A DNA stretch of 64,000 nucleotides from Beggiatoa leptomitoformis (GCF_001305575.3 NZ_CP012373.2:3172261-3236260), one strand, 5' to 3'; counted from the first letter of the stretch, positions 8,981 through 18,587 are shown. The notes: generated by a model not told the origin, from the sequence alone. Made by a program: numbers and translations.

Positions 8981-10165
8981 ATGAAAAACTTTTTTATCTT
9001 GCTTTATTTATTAGTTTTTTCCAATACGGTTTACGCCACACAATGGGAACGTGTCGCAAGTGGTCGCGGTGGATTTGGGGAAAACGATACGATTGCCATT
9101 TCTCCGCATAATCCAAATACGCTCTATTTCACCGATGCTGACTTGCTTTATCAGAGTAAAGACGGTGGGGAACATTGGGAGCAGTTAGAAACGGCAAATG
9201 TTGAAGGGGTAATTAATGGTATCGTTATTAATCCACAAAATACGGCTATTATTTACCTAACAACCGTGGATAATTCAACATCCACCGTACGTGTCTTTAA
9301 ATCTGAGGATAATGGCATCTCTTGGGTAAAAAAGCATGAGAACACAAGTCAACTGATTCAGTTAAGAATAAATCCTTATCATCCTGATATCCTTTATCTT
9401 CTTGATGATCGTCCTACTCTTTTTTCCTCTTATCATTCTCCTTTCCTTAAAAGTGTTGATGGTGGTGATAATTGGGAAAGAGCTGCGTCAAGTTACCGGT
9501 TTATCTCATCATTTCTCGCCATTGATCCGCAAAATCCCAATACGCTTTATCTGAGTACTGCTGATAGTCTTTTGGACGGCATTGGTTTTGCCGTTGGATT
9601 TTATAAGAGTATTGACCAAGGACAAACTTGGGTATTAAAAACGAGATTAATGTCAGGTATATTTGATACAAATTTACCCATTGCGGTTGATCCACATCAT
9701 CCAAATACACTTTATATTGGTGAGCCGTACTATGAACCTCGTGTTCGCAAAAGTACTGATGGGGGGGAGACATGGGAGGTTATTCATAATATTGCAACCG
9801 ACAATATTGTAATTGACCCTCATAATCCAGAAATTGTTTATTCAGGGGCACGAACAGGTTTATACCGTAGCGCGAATGGGGGGAAAACTTGGACAGAATT
9901 ATCAACCGACGTTATATCACAACCCAATATTCGCTCTATGGTCATCAATCCACACCATCCTGAAATTCTCTTTGTCGGGGTACAAGATAGCGGATTGTAT
10001 CGTGTTGTTACCGATAGTGATTGCGTTGCCACCTACCATTCAGCACAAAATACCGTCGATATTCCTTGTCTGCGTATCGATAATGATAACAATGTATTGA
10101 ATGTCGAGTTGACTGGACGTGAATCTGATTTGCACTTTGATGTATCGGGCATTCAAGCGCGTTAA
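8981..10165 (+). CDS. Secreted BNR/Asp-box beta-propeller protein, copy 1
   Basis: A 394-residue protein with a signal peptide (MKNFFILLYLLVFSNTVYA, cleavage before TQWER). It has repeated S-x-DGG-x-x-W Asp boxes (SKDGGEHWE, SVDGGDNWE, STDGGETWE, SANGGKTWT), as in sialidase/VPS10-type propellers. Each blade also has a PHNPNTLY or PQNPNTLY element. A C-terminal tail of about 50 residues with two cysteines follows the propeller. No catalytic sialidase residues could be assigned, so an enzyme activity is not claimed; surface binding is a reasonable alternative. The start is set by AAGGA at 8969-8973, eight bases before the ATG. A second copy lies at 11110. The ends of the two genes are nearly identical and the middles differ. 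Confidence 0.85.
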   Translation: MKNFFILLYLLVFSNTVYATQWERVASGRGGFGENDTIAISPHNPNTLYFTDADLLYQSKDGGEHWEQLETANVEGVINGIVINPQNTAIIYLTTVDNSTSTVRVFKSEDNGISWVKKHENTSQLIQLRINPYHPDILYLLDDRPTLFSSYHSPFLKSVDGGDNWERAASSYRFISSFLAIDPQNPNTLYLSTADSLLDGIGFAVGFYKSIDQGQTWVLKTRLMSGIFDTNLPIAVDPHHPNTLYIGEPYYEPRVRKSTDGGETWEVIHNIATDNIVIDPHNPEIVYSGARTGLYRSANGGKTWTELSTDVISQPNIRSMVINPHHPEILFVGVQDSGLYRVVTDSDCVATYHSAQNTVDIPCLRIDNDNNVLNVELTGRESDLHFDVSGIQAR

Positions 10166-10190
10166 ATCTAGTTGAGCGTGTTATTAAAAT

Positions 10191-10228
10191 AGGATATATC
10201 GTTAATTATATGATATATCCTTTATTTT
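10191..10228 (+). terminator. Terminator of propeller copy 1
   Basis: AGGATATATC (10191-10200) pairs with GATATATCCT (10212-10221), followed by TTATTTTAT. The equivalent hairpin after copy 2 carries paired base changes that keep the stem. From 10229 to about 10435 no credible gene or site is seen. Confidence 0.8.
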
Positions 10229-10435
10229 ATATAGAAATAATCAACACCAATTGTAGGAATTATCTTTTGGATACAGAAGTCAAACAATTAATAATTATTG
10301 TGAGGGGACATGTTAATGCTAGATTACATCATCATCTACTTTTGCGTGACTATTCAAACAAATATCTTTCACTAATGAATTGCTTTTGTTGTTTTTTTAC
10401 ACTATGATACCTATTGTATTTTAAGTGCTTAATAT

Positions 10436-11064
10436 ATAAAGAGTAAATATAAAGATTTTAAAAACAAGCTATTTACACTACTGTTGATAGGCATCTTTTC
10501 CAAAGATTGTCTAGCAGTTGTGCCTACATATATCAATTGGGTAAAATGCCAAGCAATATTCAGTAACTTGTTGACTCCTATGATTTAATTGTCGTTGGAC
10601 AAATTGGGAAGGTACTGACAAAAGGTGTTTTTTATGGTCATCAAAATAATGCAAGCTCACTCGCAGCGTTAGATAAACTAACCCCAATACCGCTGGGTAT
10701 GCCATACGTTGATTACGAAATCACGGTTGAAAAACTTATCGTAGGTAAGAATAAGGAAGAATTATCTCAACAACCAATTATTTATCGCGTGTTTCAACCC
10801 CAAATAACCACTGAATACAGTTCGAGTGATGCGAAAGGACAGACTAGTCTTTTCTTTTTGTCAAAAGCACCAAAAGGGAATGTCTATGGAACAAAAACAC
10901 CCATGCACCACTTGACTTTAAACAGAGAAAATCCTGTTTCCTGTTCCTTTGAAGGAAAAGAATTTACACCACATACCATCAAAGAAGCTTATAACGCCTC
11001 TTCTGATGATTTTTTAAATGCGGTTCTCATAACGGTACTTAAAAGAAATCAGTTATCCGATTAG
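10436..11064 (+). pseudogene. Broken secreted-protein gene between the two propeller copies
   Basis: One frame from about 10436 reads like a signal peptide (KNKLFTLLLIGIFSKDCLA, then VVPTYINW) but has ATA where an ATG start would be expected, and it stops at about 10588. A second frame, open from 10567 to 11064, continues with VDSYDLIVVGQIGKV and ends LKRNQLSD. The two join by a one-base shift near 10555-10567. The product would have been about 205 residues, beginning with a signal peptide. The second frame has IVVGQIGK and MPYVDYEITVEKLI, typical of small secreted proteins of unknown function. An internal ATG at 10699 could still give a 121-residue fragment. It is probably no longer functional. 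Confidence 0.6.
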
Positions 11065-11109
11065 AACAGCTTGATTAATTGCTAAGTGAGTTTAATTAAG
11101 GATGCCACA

Positions 11110-12273
11110 ATGAAAAACTTTTTTATCTTGCTTTATTTATTAGTTTTTTCCAATACGGTTTACGCCACACAATGGGAACGTGTCGCAAGTGGTCGCGGTG
11201 GATTTGGGGAAAACGATACGATTGCTATCTCTCCGCATAATCCGAATACGCTCTATTTTACGGATGCTGACTTACTTTATCAGAGTAAAGACGGTGGGGA
11301 ACATTGGGAACAGCTAGAAACGGCAAATGTTGAAGGGGTAATTAATGGTATCGTTATTAACCCACAAAATACGGCTATTATCTATCTAACAACCCGCGAT
11401 GATTCAACAGTTCGTGTCTTTAAATCTGAGGATAATGGTATCTCTTGGGTAAAAAAATATGAAAATACGGGTTACTTGATTCAATTAAGAATCAATCCTT
11501 ATAATCCTAATATTCTTTATTTTTTAAATTATGGTTTTCTCAAAAGTGTTGATGGTGGTGATAACTGGGAAAACGCCTCACCTTCTCCATATTCGCCATC
11601 ATTTCTCGCCGTGAATCCACAAAATCCTAATACCCTTTATCTGAGTACTAATGATACACCCTTCAGTGGTGGTGTTCGTGCTTATGAACTTCATAAAAGT
11701 ATCGATCAAGGACAAACTTGGGTATTAAAAGCTAACTTTTATTCCACCCTACTTGGTGCAAATTTACCCATTGCTGTTGACCCGCATCATCCAAATACAC
11801 TTTATGTTAGTGAAGAACACTATAACCCGCCTAGAGAATATGAACCGCGTGTTAGCAAAAGTACTGATGGGGGAGAAACATGGGAGACTATTCATCATAT
11901 TGCAGCCGATAATATTGTGATTGACCCCCATAATCCAGAAATTGTTTATTTAGGCGCGCGCACAGGTTTATATCGTAGCGCGAATGGGGGGAAAACTTGG
12001 ACAGAATTATCAACCGACGTTATATCACAACCCAATATTCGCTCTATGGTCATCAATCCACACCATCCTGAAATTCTCTTTGTTGGGGTACAAGATAGCG
12101 GATTGTATCGTGTTGTTACCGATAGCGATTGCGTTGCCACCTACCATTCAGCACAAAATACCGTCGATATTCCTTGTCTGCGTATCGATAATGATAGCAG
12201 TATGCTTAACATTGAATTGACAGGACATGAGTCTGATTTGCGTTTTGATGTATCAGGTATTCAAGCGCGTTAA
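11110..12273 (+). CDS. Secreted BNR/Asp-box beta-propeller protein, copy 2
   Basis: Paralogue of the gene at 8981, 387 residues, with the same signal peptide, the same Asp boxes (SKDGGEHWE, SVDGGDNWE, STDGGETWE, SANGGKTWT) and the same C-terminal tail ending SGIQAR. The first ~95 and last ~110 residues are almost identical at DNA level to copy 1. The middle blades differ in sequence and length (for example NPPREYEPRVS against YEPRVR). The duplication includes the upstream region: GCTTGATTAAT and AAGGATGCCACA occur before both starts. The ATG at 11110 follows AAGGA at good spacing; the GTG at 11086 is disfavoured. Likely exported and surface-acting; ligand unknown. Confidence 0.85.
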   Translation: MKNFFILLYLLVFSNTVYATQWERVASGRGGFGENDTIAISPHNPNTLYFTDADLLYQSKDGGEHWEQLETANVEGVINGIVINPQNTAIIYLTTRDDSTVRVFKSEDNGISWVKKYENTGYLIQLRINPYNPNILYFLNYGFLKSVDGGDNWENASPSPYSPSFLAVNPQNPNTLYLSTNDTPFSGGVRAYELHKSIDQGQTWVLKANFYSTLLGANLPIAVDPHHPNTLYVSEEHYNPPREYEPRVSKSTDGGETWETIHHIAADNIVIDPHNPEIVYLGARTGLYRSANGGKTWTELSTDVISQPNIRSMVINPHHPEILFVGVQDSGLYRVVTDSDCVATYHSAQNTVDIPCLRIDNDSSMLNIELTGHESDLRFDVSGIQAR

Positions 12274-12296
12274 ATCTATTTGAGTGTGTTATTGAA

Positions 12297-12337
12297 ATAG
12301 GATATCTCATTAATAATATGAGATATCCTATTTTTTA
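12297..12337 (+). terminator. Terminator of propeller copy 2
   Basis: ATAGGATATCTCAT (12297-12310) pairs perfectly with ATGAGATATCCTAT (12318-12331) around a seven-base loop, followed by TTTTTATAA. Compared with the copy 1 terminator, bases differ in both arms so that pairing is kept. Confidence 0.92.
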
Positions 12338-12504
12338 TAACGTTACTTCTGGATTATTCATCTTCCACTTCAATGGATTCTATAACTTTTAATTTCTCCT
12401 GTTTTAAACCCTTCATAAACAAATTGACACAGTGCGTTCATAAAAGTTGCTTACCATAGCCCATTATATTTATTGTTTTTTTATATAACGGTGAGGAAAC
12501 TATT

Positions 12505-14676
12505 ATGGGTGCATATAATCGTCGTCAATTTTTACGCACATTAGTTGTTAGTGCGGGCGTGTGGACGGTGGGAAGCCAGTTAGTGGGCTGTAATGATGAC
12601 AGTGAAACCCCATCACGCATTGCATCCGATTATTTTCCGCAATCGCTGGCTTCTGGTGACCCAAAGACAAATAGTGTGGTGTTATGGACACGGTTGGCGG
12701 AATCAGCCAATAGTGATTTTACATTACGCCTACAAGTTGCCACAGCCATTGATTTTTCTAAAAAACTAGTTGATACAACTGTTAATGCGCAAGCAAACCA
12801 TGACCATTGTGTCAAAATCAAAGTCATTCATTTAAATCCCGCGACAACGTATTACTACCGTTTTTTGTATTTAAAAAATGGGGAATATCTCACCACCAAA
12901 ACAGCAAAAACAAAAACAGCCCCCGCAATCACTACGGATGTTGCAGTTAAATTTGGGTTTGTCAGTTGTCAGGATTATATCGGGCGTTATTACAATCCTT
13001 ATATTAAGTTATTGGATGAGCAAGCCGATTTTTTTATTCATTTGGGTGATTATGTATATGAAAGTACAGGTGACCCTAGCTTTCAGAATGTTAGCGGAAC
13101 GCGCGTTATTCAATTTGACGACCAAGCGAATGTAATCACTGCTTATGCAAGTAATGGCAGTCCGTATTATTTAGCCGCCTCTTTAGATAATTATCGCCAG
13201 TTGTATCGAACTTATCGCAGTGATTCGTTATTGCAAGAAATACATGAATCTATCCCAATGATTCCTATTTGGGATGACCATGAGTTTGCAGATGATTGTT
13301 GGGGCGCGACAGCAACAACGTTTGATGAACGTAAAAGTGAGTTATCCGTTAGTCGTCGGCAGAACGCAGAACGGGCATGGCTGGAATATATGCCCGTTGA
13401 TTTGGATGAGGTTATCGAAGGTGCAATCGGTGTGAACGATGCAACTTTATATCCAAATAATCGAATTTATCGTGATTTTTATTTTGGAAAACATCTGCAT
13501 TTAATCATGACGGATTATCGCAGTTATCGTCCTGACCATTTAATTCGGGAAGATGCGTTTCCCGCAACGGTTGTGCTGGATGAGGCAACATTAAGTCAAT
13601 TAATCAATGGACAAGGGTTAGATTTTCAAGCTGTTCGCGCTTCATTTTTGCCCTATATTAATATTGACAATGCAGAGTTTGCCTCGTTAAAAATGGTATT
13701 AATTGCAGTTGTAACACAAGCTTATATTGCCGAAGGGATTCTTACAACCGATGCGCAACAACGAGCGGTTAATGTTATTCGGGGAAATTTGGATGCAACG
13801 GTGGTCAATAGCTTTATTCAAGCCTATAACCAAACCACTAGCAGCCCGCTAGCCGTTTTTGAGACCGCCCAGTTAGCCAGTATGAATCGGGGTTTATCAT
13901 ATCTAGCCTTGGGTAAACAATCGCTGTTTAGTTCGCTGGGTTCGCGGTATTTGGTTGTTAAGCAATCCTATGATTTATATGCTAACTATCAATATTTAAT
14001 GGGGTCTGGTGATAGCGGACAAAATGGTTTTGGACAAACGCAAGAAACATGGCTGACTAATGCGTTGTTAAATTCTACTCAAACTTGGCGGGTAGTGGGG
14101 AGTTCTGTTTCTTTCACCAGTTTATTATTAGATTTAGCCAATACGGCGGGATTGCCCACTGAGTTTGTTGCACTTTTAGATAGTTTACCAACCGCTTTTC
14201 GACATTTATTTTATTTTAATGTTGACCAATGGGATGGTTTTGTGAATAAAAAAGCGGCGTTATTGCAATTGTTAGATAGTGTTCCTAATACGGTGAGTAT
14301 TGCTGGCGATATTCATGCAAGTTATGTTTCTCAACATGGCGAAAGAACCTTTGAGTTTACAGGTACATCTGTTTCATCAGGTACATTTTCTAGCCTCGCT
14401 GCTAATCAAGCAACAGAAATTGGTTTAACCAATGTTACAGCCATTACAGCCGCTATTGATTTACTTCTACAAAGGGCGAATCCAATGATTCGTTACGCGA
14501 ATAGTGATGCAAATGGGGTTGCTGTGATGGAAGTGAGCAGTGAGGGGGTTGCTGTGCGTTATCATTTATTAACAGCCGATAACGCATTTACAAATTATTA
14601 TGCAGACCGTGAAACCTTGCGTAATAAAGTACAAACCTTGCACTTTCAGGTAAAAGCAGGGGAGTTATTCACCTAG
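12505..14676 (+). CDS. phoD: PhoD-type alkaline phosphatase, Tat-exported
   Basis: Phosphodiesterase/phosphomonoesterase of the PhoD family, acting outside the inner membrane. The N-terminus has a twin-arginine motif (NRRQFLRTLVVSAGV), then a possible lipobox ending QLVGC, so it may be a Tat-exported lipoprotein. Domain order: an N-terminal PhoD domain (FPQSLASGDPKTNSVVLWTR), then metal-site motifs FVSCQD, HLGDYVYES, WDDHEFADDCWG and, late, SIAGDIHASYV. At 723 residues it is longer than usual because of a helical insertion (about residues 355-480) before the NGFGQTQETWL block. RBS GTGAGGAAA precedes the ATG. It stands alone. I found no convincing Pho box upstream, although a phosphate-starvation role would be expected. 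Confidence 0.9.
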   Translation: MGAYNRRQFLRTLVVSAGVWTVGSQLVGCNDDSETPSRIASDYFPQSLASGDPKTNSVVLWTRLAESANSDFTLRLQVATAIDFSKKLVDTTVNAQANHDHCVKIKVIHLNPATTYYYRFLYLKNGEYLTTKTAKTKTAPAITTDVAVKFGFVSCQDYIGRYYNPYIKLLDEQADFFIHLGDYVYESTGDPSFQNVSGTRVIQFDDQANVITAYASNGSPYYLAASLDNYRQLYRTYRSDSLLQEIHESIPMIPIWDDHEFADDCWGATATTFDERKSELSVSRRQNAERAWLEYMPVDLDEVIEGAIGVNDATLYPNNRIYRDFYFGKHLHLIMTDYRSYRPDHLIREDAFPATVVLDEATLSQLINGQGLDFQAVRASFLPYINIDNAEFASLKMVLIAVVTQAYIAEGILTTDAQQRAVNVIRGNLDATVVNSFIQAYNQTTSSPLAVFETAQLASMNRGLSYLALGKQSLFSSLGSRYLVVKQSYDLYANYQYLMGSGDSGQNGFGQTQETWLTNALLNSTQTWRVVGSSVSFTSLLLDLANTAGLPTEFVALLDSLPTAFRHLFYFNVDQWDGFVNKKAALLQLLDSVPNTVSIAGDIHASYVSQHGERTFEFTGTSVSSGTFSSLAANQATEIGLTNVTAITAAIDLLLQRANPMIRYANSDANGVAVMEVSSEGVAVRYHLLTADNAFTNYYADRETLRNKVQTLHFQVKAGELFT

Positions 14677-14734
14677 CGCAAGTTGTCTATTTAAAACAAA
14701 TAGCGAAACTTATTCCTAACCCGCTGATAAAACT

Positions 14735-14752
14735 TCCCCCTTTTACGGGGGA
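14735..14752. terminator. Short C/G stem-loop between phoD and gcvPA
   Basis: TCCCCC and GGGGGA pair around TTTTAC between two convergent genes. There is no clear T run. A similar CCCCCATAAATGGGGG element occurs at 24034, so it may belong to a dispersed repeat type rather than being a true terminator. Confidence 0.4.
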
Positions 14753-14776
14753 TTGAGGGGAAAATCCTGACTTACT

Positions 14777-16135
14777 TCAGCTCGCCAATATTTTTTCCAA
14801 CGTTGTCGCATAGAATTCAATATCGTCGACTGTACGGGTTTCTGTCGCGCAGACGGATAAACAATGGGACAATTCGGGATAGTAATGACTGACATCATAC
14901 CCTCCCCAAATGCCTTGCGCGGCTAATGCGCGTAAAACTTCTGCAACGGGTTTGTTTAATCGTAATACCTGTTCATGAAAGTAATGCCCTGTAAAAACAG
15001 GGGTTACGCCTTGAATACGGTTTAAACGTGCTACGAGTTGGTGCGTATTTGCATGACAGGCTAGTGCAGTACGTTCTAAGCCTTCTGCCCCCATAATTGA
15101 TAGATAAATGGTGGCTGCAGTGACCATTAAGCCTTGATTGGTACAAATATTCGAGGTGGCTTTAGAACGGCGAATGTGTTGTTCACGCGCTTGCAAGGTC
15201 AGTACAAAACCCTCTTTACCGTCAACGTCTAGCGTGCGCCCAATAATCCGTCCGGGCATTTGGCGGACATAGTCTTTTTTACAACATAAGAACCCAAAAT
15301 AAGGGCCACCCGATGCAAGTGGAATACCTAAGGGTTGTCCCTCACCACAAACAATGTCAGCCCCTTGTTCACCCCATGTGTCAGGCGAGGAAAGAACGGC
15401 AAGCGTTAAGGGATTAACTTGTGCAATAACCAGTAATTTATTGGCTTTTGCCCAATCAGTGAGCTTGTCAACGGCTTCTAACATGCCAAAAAAATTGGGT
15501 TGGGGAATAACCAGTGCGGCGATTTCTTCAGTAACCTGTGGTAACTGATTGGTGTCTATTGTGCCTGTACTGGGATTATAGGGAATTTCTTGTAAGATAA
15601 TCCCTTGGTTTTTAACCAGTGTTTGAATAACTTGGCGATAAATAGGATGAACGGTTGCGGGAAGTAAAACGGTGTTCGCTTTAGCGGATTTTGTTAAACG
15701 AACGGCCATTAAAATGGCTTCAGCCAGCGCACTCGCACCATCGTATAACGAGGCGTTGGACGCATCCATACCCGTTAAACGGGTCATCATTGTTTGATAT
15801 TCGTAAAGTAATTGTAAAGTGCCTTGACTGGCTTCTGCTTGATAAGGGGTGTAGGCAGAATAGAATTCGCCACGGGTGGTAATTTCCCAAACCGCTGCGG
15901 GAATATGATGCTCATAAGCACCCGCCCCGATAAAGCATAATGCGTTGCCATCTTGTGTGGCGCGTTGACGCATCAGTTGTGCAATTTCCATTTCTGTTAG
16001 ACGTGGCGGTAATTGGTCTAATTGAGCGCAACGTAAGGCGGGCGGGATTTCATCAAATAACGCTTCTATGCTACCGATACCAATGGTAGCTAACATTGCG
16101 TCTATATCATCTTGTGTATGCGGAATGTAGGGCAT
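14777..16135 (-). CDS. gcvPA: Glycine dehydrogenase (decarboxylating) subunit 1
   Basis: The PLP-dependent P-protein of the glycine cleavage system decarboxylates glycine and passes the aminomethyl group to lipoyl-GcvH. In E. coli P is one chain of about 950 residues; this 452-residue protein is the N-terminal-type subunit of the split form, starting [15 protein letters not shown]. Family blocks are visible: [51 protein letters not shown] and [12 protein letters not shown]. The PLP-lysine subunit (GcvPB) is not encoded in the window, though it normally follows directly. gcvPA is third in gcvT-gcvH-gcvPA, separated from gcvH by a 118-base gap with a large stem-loop. Confidence 0.95.
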   Translation of the reverse strand: MPYIPHTQDDIDAMLATIGIGSIEALFDEIPPALRCAQLDQLPPRLTEMEIAQLMRQRATQDGNALCFIGAGAYEHHIPAAVWEITTRGEFYSAYTPYQAEASQGTLQLLYEYQTMMTRLTGMDASNASLYDGASALAEAILMAVRLTKSAKANTVLLPATVHPIYRQVIQTLVKNQGIILQEIPYNPSTGTIDTNQLPQVTEEIAALVIPQPNFFGMLEAVDKLTDWAKANKLLVIAQVNPLTLAVLSSPDTWGEQGADIVCGEGQPLGIPLASGGPYFGFLCCKKDYVRQMPGRIIGRTLDVDGKEGFVLTLQAREQHIRRSKATSNICTNQGLMVTAATIYLSIMGAEGLERTALACHANTHQLVARLNRIQGVTPVFTGHYFHEQVLRLNKPVAEVLRALAAQGIWGGYDVSHYYPELSHCLSVCATETRTVDDIEFYATTLEKILAS

Positions 16136-16186
16136 TGTGGGTTCAATGAATGGGTGAATGGAGCGATAGGTGATAAGAAAATGATA

Positions 16187-16238
16187 TTGTGTTTAACCGA
16201 TGACAACTGACGACGCGCTTGATAACGGTTAAACACAA
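16187..16238 (-). promoter_or_regulatory. 13-bp perfect inverted repeat between gcvH and gcvPA
   Basis: TTGTGTTTAACCG (16187-16199) and CGGTTAAACACAA (16226-16238) are exact reverse complements separated by 26 bases. Transcribed with the operon it would form a strong stem. No T run follows in the direction of transcription, so it looks more like an RNA processing or stability hairpin, or a protein binding site, than a terminator. Confidence 0.55.
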
Positions 16239-16253
16239 AAATGCTGTAATGCG

Positions 16254-16646
16254 TTAGTGTTCAGCTTCAAGATTTTCTGAGTATTCTTCTGCACTTAATA
16301 AATCATCTAGCCCTGCATCACCATCGCTTAAGCGGACTTTAAACAGCCAACCGTCATAATAGGGACTTTTATTAACCAGTTCAGGTTCATCCACTAAACT
16401 GGCATTTACTGCAATCACTTCACCACCCACTGGGCTATACACGTCAGAAGCGGCTTTTACCGATTCTACAACTGCACATTCATCACCCGCATCAACAGGC
16501 TGTCCAATTTCGGGTAATTCAATAAAAACCAAATCCCCTAATAATTGTTGTGCGTGGTCAGTAATACCAATAATAGCAACATCATTTTCTATTCTGACCC
16601 ACTCATGACTGGATGCATATTTTAAATCGTCCAGAATTTCGCTCAT
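16254..16646 (-). CDS. gcvH: Glycine cleavage system H protein
   Basis: Small lipoyl-carrier protein (130 residues) that shuttles the aminomethyl intermediate between P, T and L proteins. The lipoyl lysine is K64 in [14 protein letters not shown]. The early block [13 protein letters not shown] and the late [15 protein letters not shown] are typical of GcvH. The gene follows gcvT by 20 bases, is on the same strand and is preceded by an AGGAGAG-type site. It should be co-transcribed with gcvT and probably gcvPA. Confidence 0.96.
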   Translation of the reverse strand: MSEILDDLKYASSHEWVRIENDVAIIGITDHAQQLLGDLVFIELPEIGQPVDAGDECAVVESVKAASDVYSPVGGEVIAVNASLVDEPELVNKSPYYDGWLFKVRLSDGDAGLDDLLSAEEYSENLEAEH

Positions 16647-16666
16647 ATACCGCTCTCCTTTATCAT

Positions 16667-17773
16667 TTAATCAATAAAATTAGGAAGTTCAATTAAGGCT
16701 TTACCATTACGCACAAAAGGCGGTTTAACCACTTGTGCAGGCAATTGTTTATTACGAATAGCAACCGTCACTGCTTCATAAACACCAGCGGGTAGCCGTG
16801 CTAGCGCGACGGAAAACCCCAGTGTTGGTGAAAACGTACCGCTGGTAATTTGTCCTTCTCCCACCCCTTGCACATGTACCGTTTGATGGGAACGTAAAAC
16901 CCCTTTCGCTTTTAGAACTAAACCAACGGTGACATAATGCTCACCCGCGTCTAATTGCGCTTGTAGGGCAGCACGTCCGATAAAATCACGATTATCAGGT
17001 AGCCATGCAACTGTCCATGTTAAGCCTGATTCTAACGGGGTATAATTTTCATCCATATCCACGCCATATAAATTCATACCTGCTTCTAAGCGCAAGGTAT
17101 CACGCGCGCCCAATCCTATGGGTTTTACCCCTTGTGCAAGCAAACCATCCCAAAACGCGGGCGCGGCTTGGGCGGGCAAAATCACTTCAAATCCATCTTC
17201 ACCCGTATAACCAGTGCGTGCAACAAATGTTTCGGCATTCCAACAAGCCTGAAAAACGCCTAATGCCATTGCACTTTCTTGCAACGCTGTTGGCAATAGT
17301 GTGCGGGTTATCTCGCGGGCTTGTGGCCCTTGAATCGCTAACATGGCTAAATCGACACGTTCCACAACCTGCACACCAAAGGCTTGCGCGTGCTGACGAA
17401 TCCAGCATAAATCTTTATCGCGTGTACCTGCATTGACAACCATGCGATATTGAGTATCCGTTTGTTTATAAACAATCAAATCATCTAAAATACCGCCCTG
17501 TTCATTCAACATACAGGTATATAACGCCTTACCGATGATTTTTAAACGGGCGACATCATTTGCTAATAAATAGCGCAAAAACTCCGTAACGCGCTGACCC
17601 ATTAAATCCACAACGGCCATGTGAGACACATCAAAAACACCTGCATATTGGCGTACTTGATGATGTTCATTAAGTTGTGAACCATAATGTAACGGCATAT
17701 CCCAACCGCTAAAATCGACAATTTTAGCGTTAGCTTGTAAATGTTTTGCGTACAGCGGTGTTTGTTTGCCCAT
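16667..17773 (-). CDS. gcvT: Aminomethyltransferase (glycine cleavage T protein)
   Basis: Transfers the one-carbon unit from aminomethyl-GcvH to tetrahydrofolate, releasing ammonia and giving 5,10-methylene-THF. At 368 residues it is of normal length. Recognisable blocks are [20 protein letters not shown] near the start, [13 protein letters not shown], a folate-site region with [13 protein letters not shown], and [18 protein letters not shown]. It leads the operon gcvT-gcvH-gcvPA. Only 28 bases separate its start from the divergent gene at 17802, so the two promoters must overlap the coding starts. No glycine riboswitch is seen in that space. Confidence 0.96.
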   Translation of the reverse strand: MGKQTPLYAKHLQANAKIVDFSGWDMPLHYGSQLNEHHQVRQYAGVFDVSHMAVVDLMGQRVTEFLRYLLANDVARLKIIGKALYTCMLNEQGGILDDLIVYKQTDTQYRMVVNAGTRDKDLCWIRQHAQAFGVQVVERVDLAMLAIQGPQAREITRTLLPTALQESAMALGVFQACWNAETFVARTGYTGEDGFEVILPAQAAPAFWDGLLAQGVKPIGLGARDTLRLEAGMNLYGVDMDENYTPLESGLTWTVAWLPDNRDFIGRAALQAQLDAGEHYVTVGLVLKAKGVLRSHQTVHVQGVGEGQITSGTFSPTLGFSVALARLPAGVYEAVTVAIRNKQLPAQVVKPPFVRNGKALIELPNFID

Positions 17774-17801
17774 AGTTTTCTATTAAATTTCGGGGTGAAA
17801 T

Positions 17802-18413
17802 GTGAATAATATTTACATATTGACTTTAAAAATAGCTTTTATCAAGTCGCATAACAAGCCTTATCCTCGCCGTGGATGGCTATTTTACAACCCTTTAGTC
17901 TGGTTGTTACTACTACAACCTATTTCCGTTTGGTCAGCAGATTATCGCATGGATAACTATCGCGCCCCCACACCACGATTGCTCGCAGGCGCGACGACAA
18001 TTACCACCGCAGAACTGATTAAACTTTTACAACAAGAACCTGTTTTATTAGTTGATGTACTCGCCGTGACTTATCGAGCTGAATCCGCCCTCTTTGATGG
18101 CGCATGGCTACTAAGTGAACCCCGTGCAAATTTACCGCATAGCCTTTGGTTGCCCAATGTTGGATATGGAATAATAAATTCACAGATGCAAGCCTATTTT
18201 AGCGATAATTTAGCGAAAGCTACGCAAGGGAATAAAAACCACCCTATTGTATTTTACTGTATCGTCGATTGCTGGATGTCATGGAACGCGAGTAAACGGG
18301 CTTTAACCATGGGATACACCCGCATTTATTGGTATCCCGAAGGAACTGATGGTTGGAAAGAAGCAGGACAAACATTGGAAAACTCAATACCTGTTCCCTT
18401 GTCTATGGAGTAA
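17802..18413 (+). CDS. PQQ-associated CXXCW-motif, rhodanese-like protein
   Basis: Predicted exported protein of 203 residues. After a long N-terminus with one hydrophobic stretch ending ISVWSA it has a rhodanese-like fold region (VLLVDVLAV) and the block FYCIVDCWMSWNASKRAL then GYTRIYWYPEGTDGW. This matches the family named for PQQ-dependent catabolism and a cysteine motif before tryptophan (here C-x3-C-W). Family members usually lie beside PQQ-linked quinohaemoprotein dehydrogenases and cytochromes, but none is in this window. Its role is unproven. The GTG start is the only one that keeps the signal sequence, though the leader is unusually long and the true start is uncertain. Confidence 0.75.
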   Translation: MNNIYILTLKIAFIKSHNKPYPRRGWLFYNPLVWLLLLQPISVWSADYRMDNYRAPTPRLLAGATTITTAELIKLLQQEPVLLVDVLAVTYRAESALFDGAWLLSEPRANLPHSLWLPNVGYGIINSQMQAYFSDNLAKATQGNKNHPIVFYCIVDCWMSWNASKRALTMGYTRIYWYPEGTDGWKEAGQTLENSIPVPLSME

Positions 18414-18422
18414 GTTTTAAAA

Positions 18423-18531
18423 ACGGATACCACCACTCAACACTGTGTTATCCGTACAACTTTTGCAACCACAGTTTTTCCTATCTTTAAATTCTGTCAA
18501 TACGGATACGCCTGAAAATCCTGATTCAGAC
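18423..18531 (+). repeat. Dispersed palindrome plus CTGATTCAGAC repeat, copy a
   Basis: ACGGATA (18423-18429) pairs with TATCCGT (18449-18455), with CCAC/GTG pairing inside. About 65 bases on, ACGGATACGCCTGAAAATC leads into CTGATTCAGAC (18521-18531). Relatives occur at 21393, 31125, 44536, 58128 and, in part, 40348 and 47930. Here it also sits where a terminator for the preceding gene would be. Confidence 0.65.
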
Positions 18532-18587
18532 ACTCTTTTCCCTTATACTTCGAACACCCTTATAAAAACGTAACGACAGTTATTTCT

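Noticed and set aside
10210-10407. 65-codon frame after propeller copy 1
   Set aside because: It starts inside the terminator hairpin, has no ribosome site and unnatural composition.
12361-12440. Short minus-strand frame MKGLKQEKLKVIESIEVEDE before phoD
   Set aside because: Twenty codons with no ribosome binding site; could be a relic tail of a lost gene but cannot be supported.
12407-12441. Possible Pho box upstream of phoD (TTGACAC and CGTTCAT 11 bases apart)
   Set aside because: The first unit does not match the consensus core and no third unit or -10 element is in phase.
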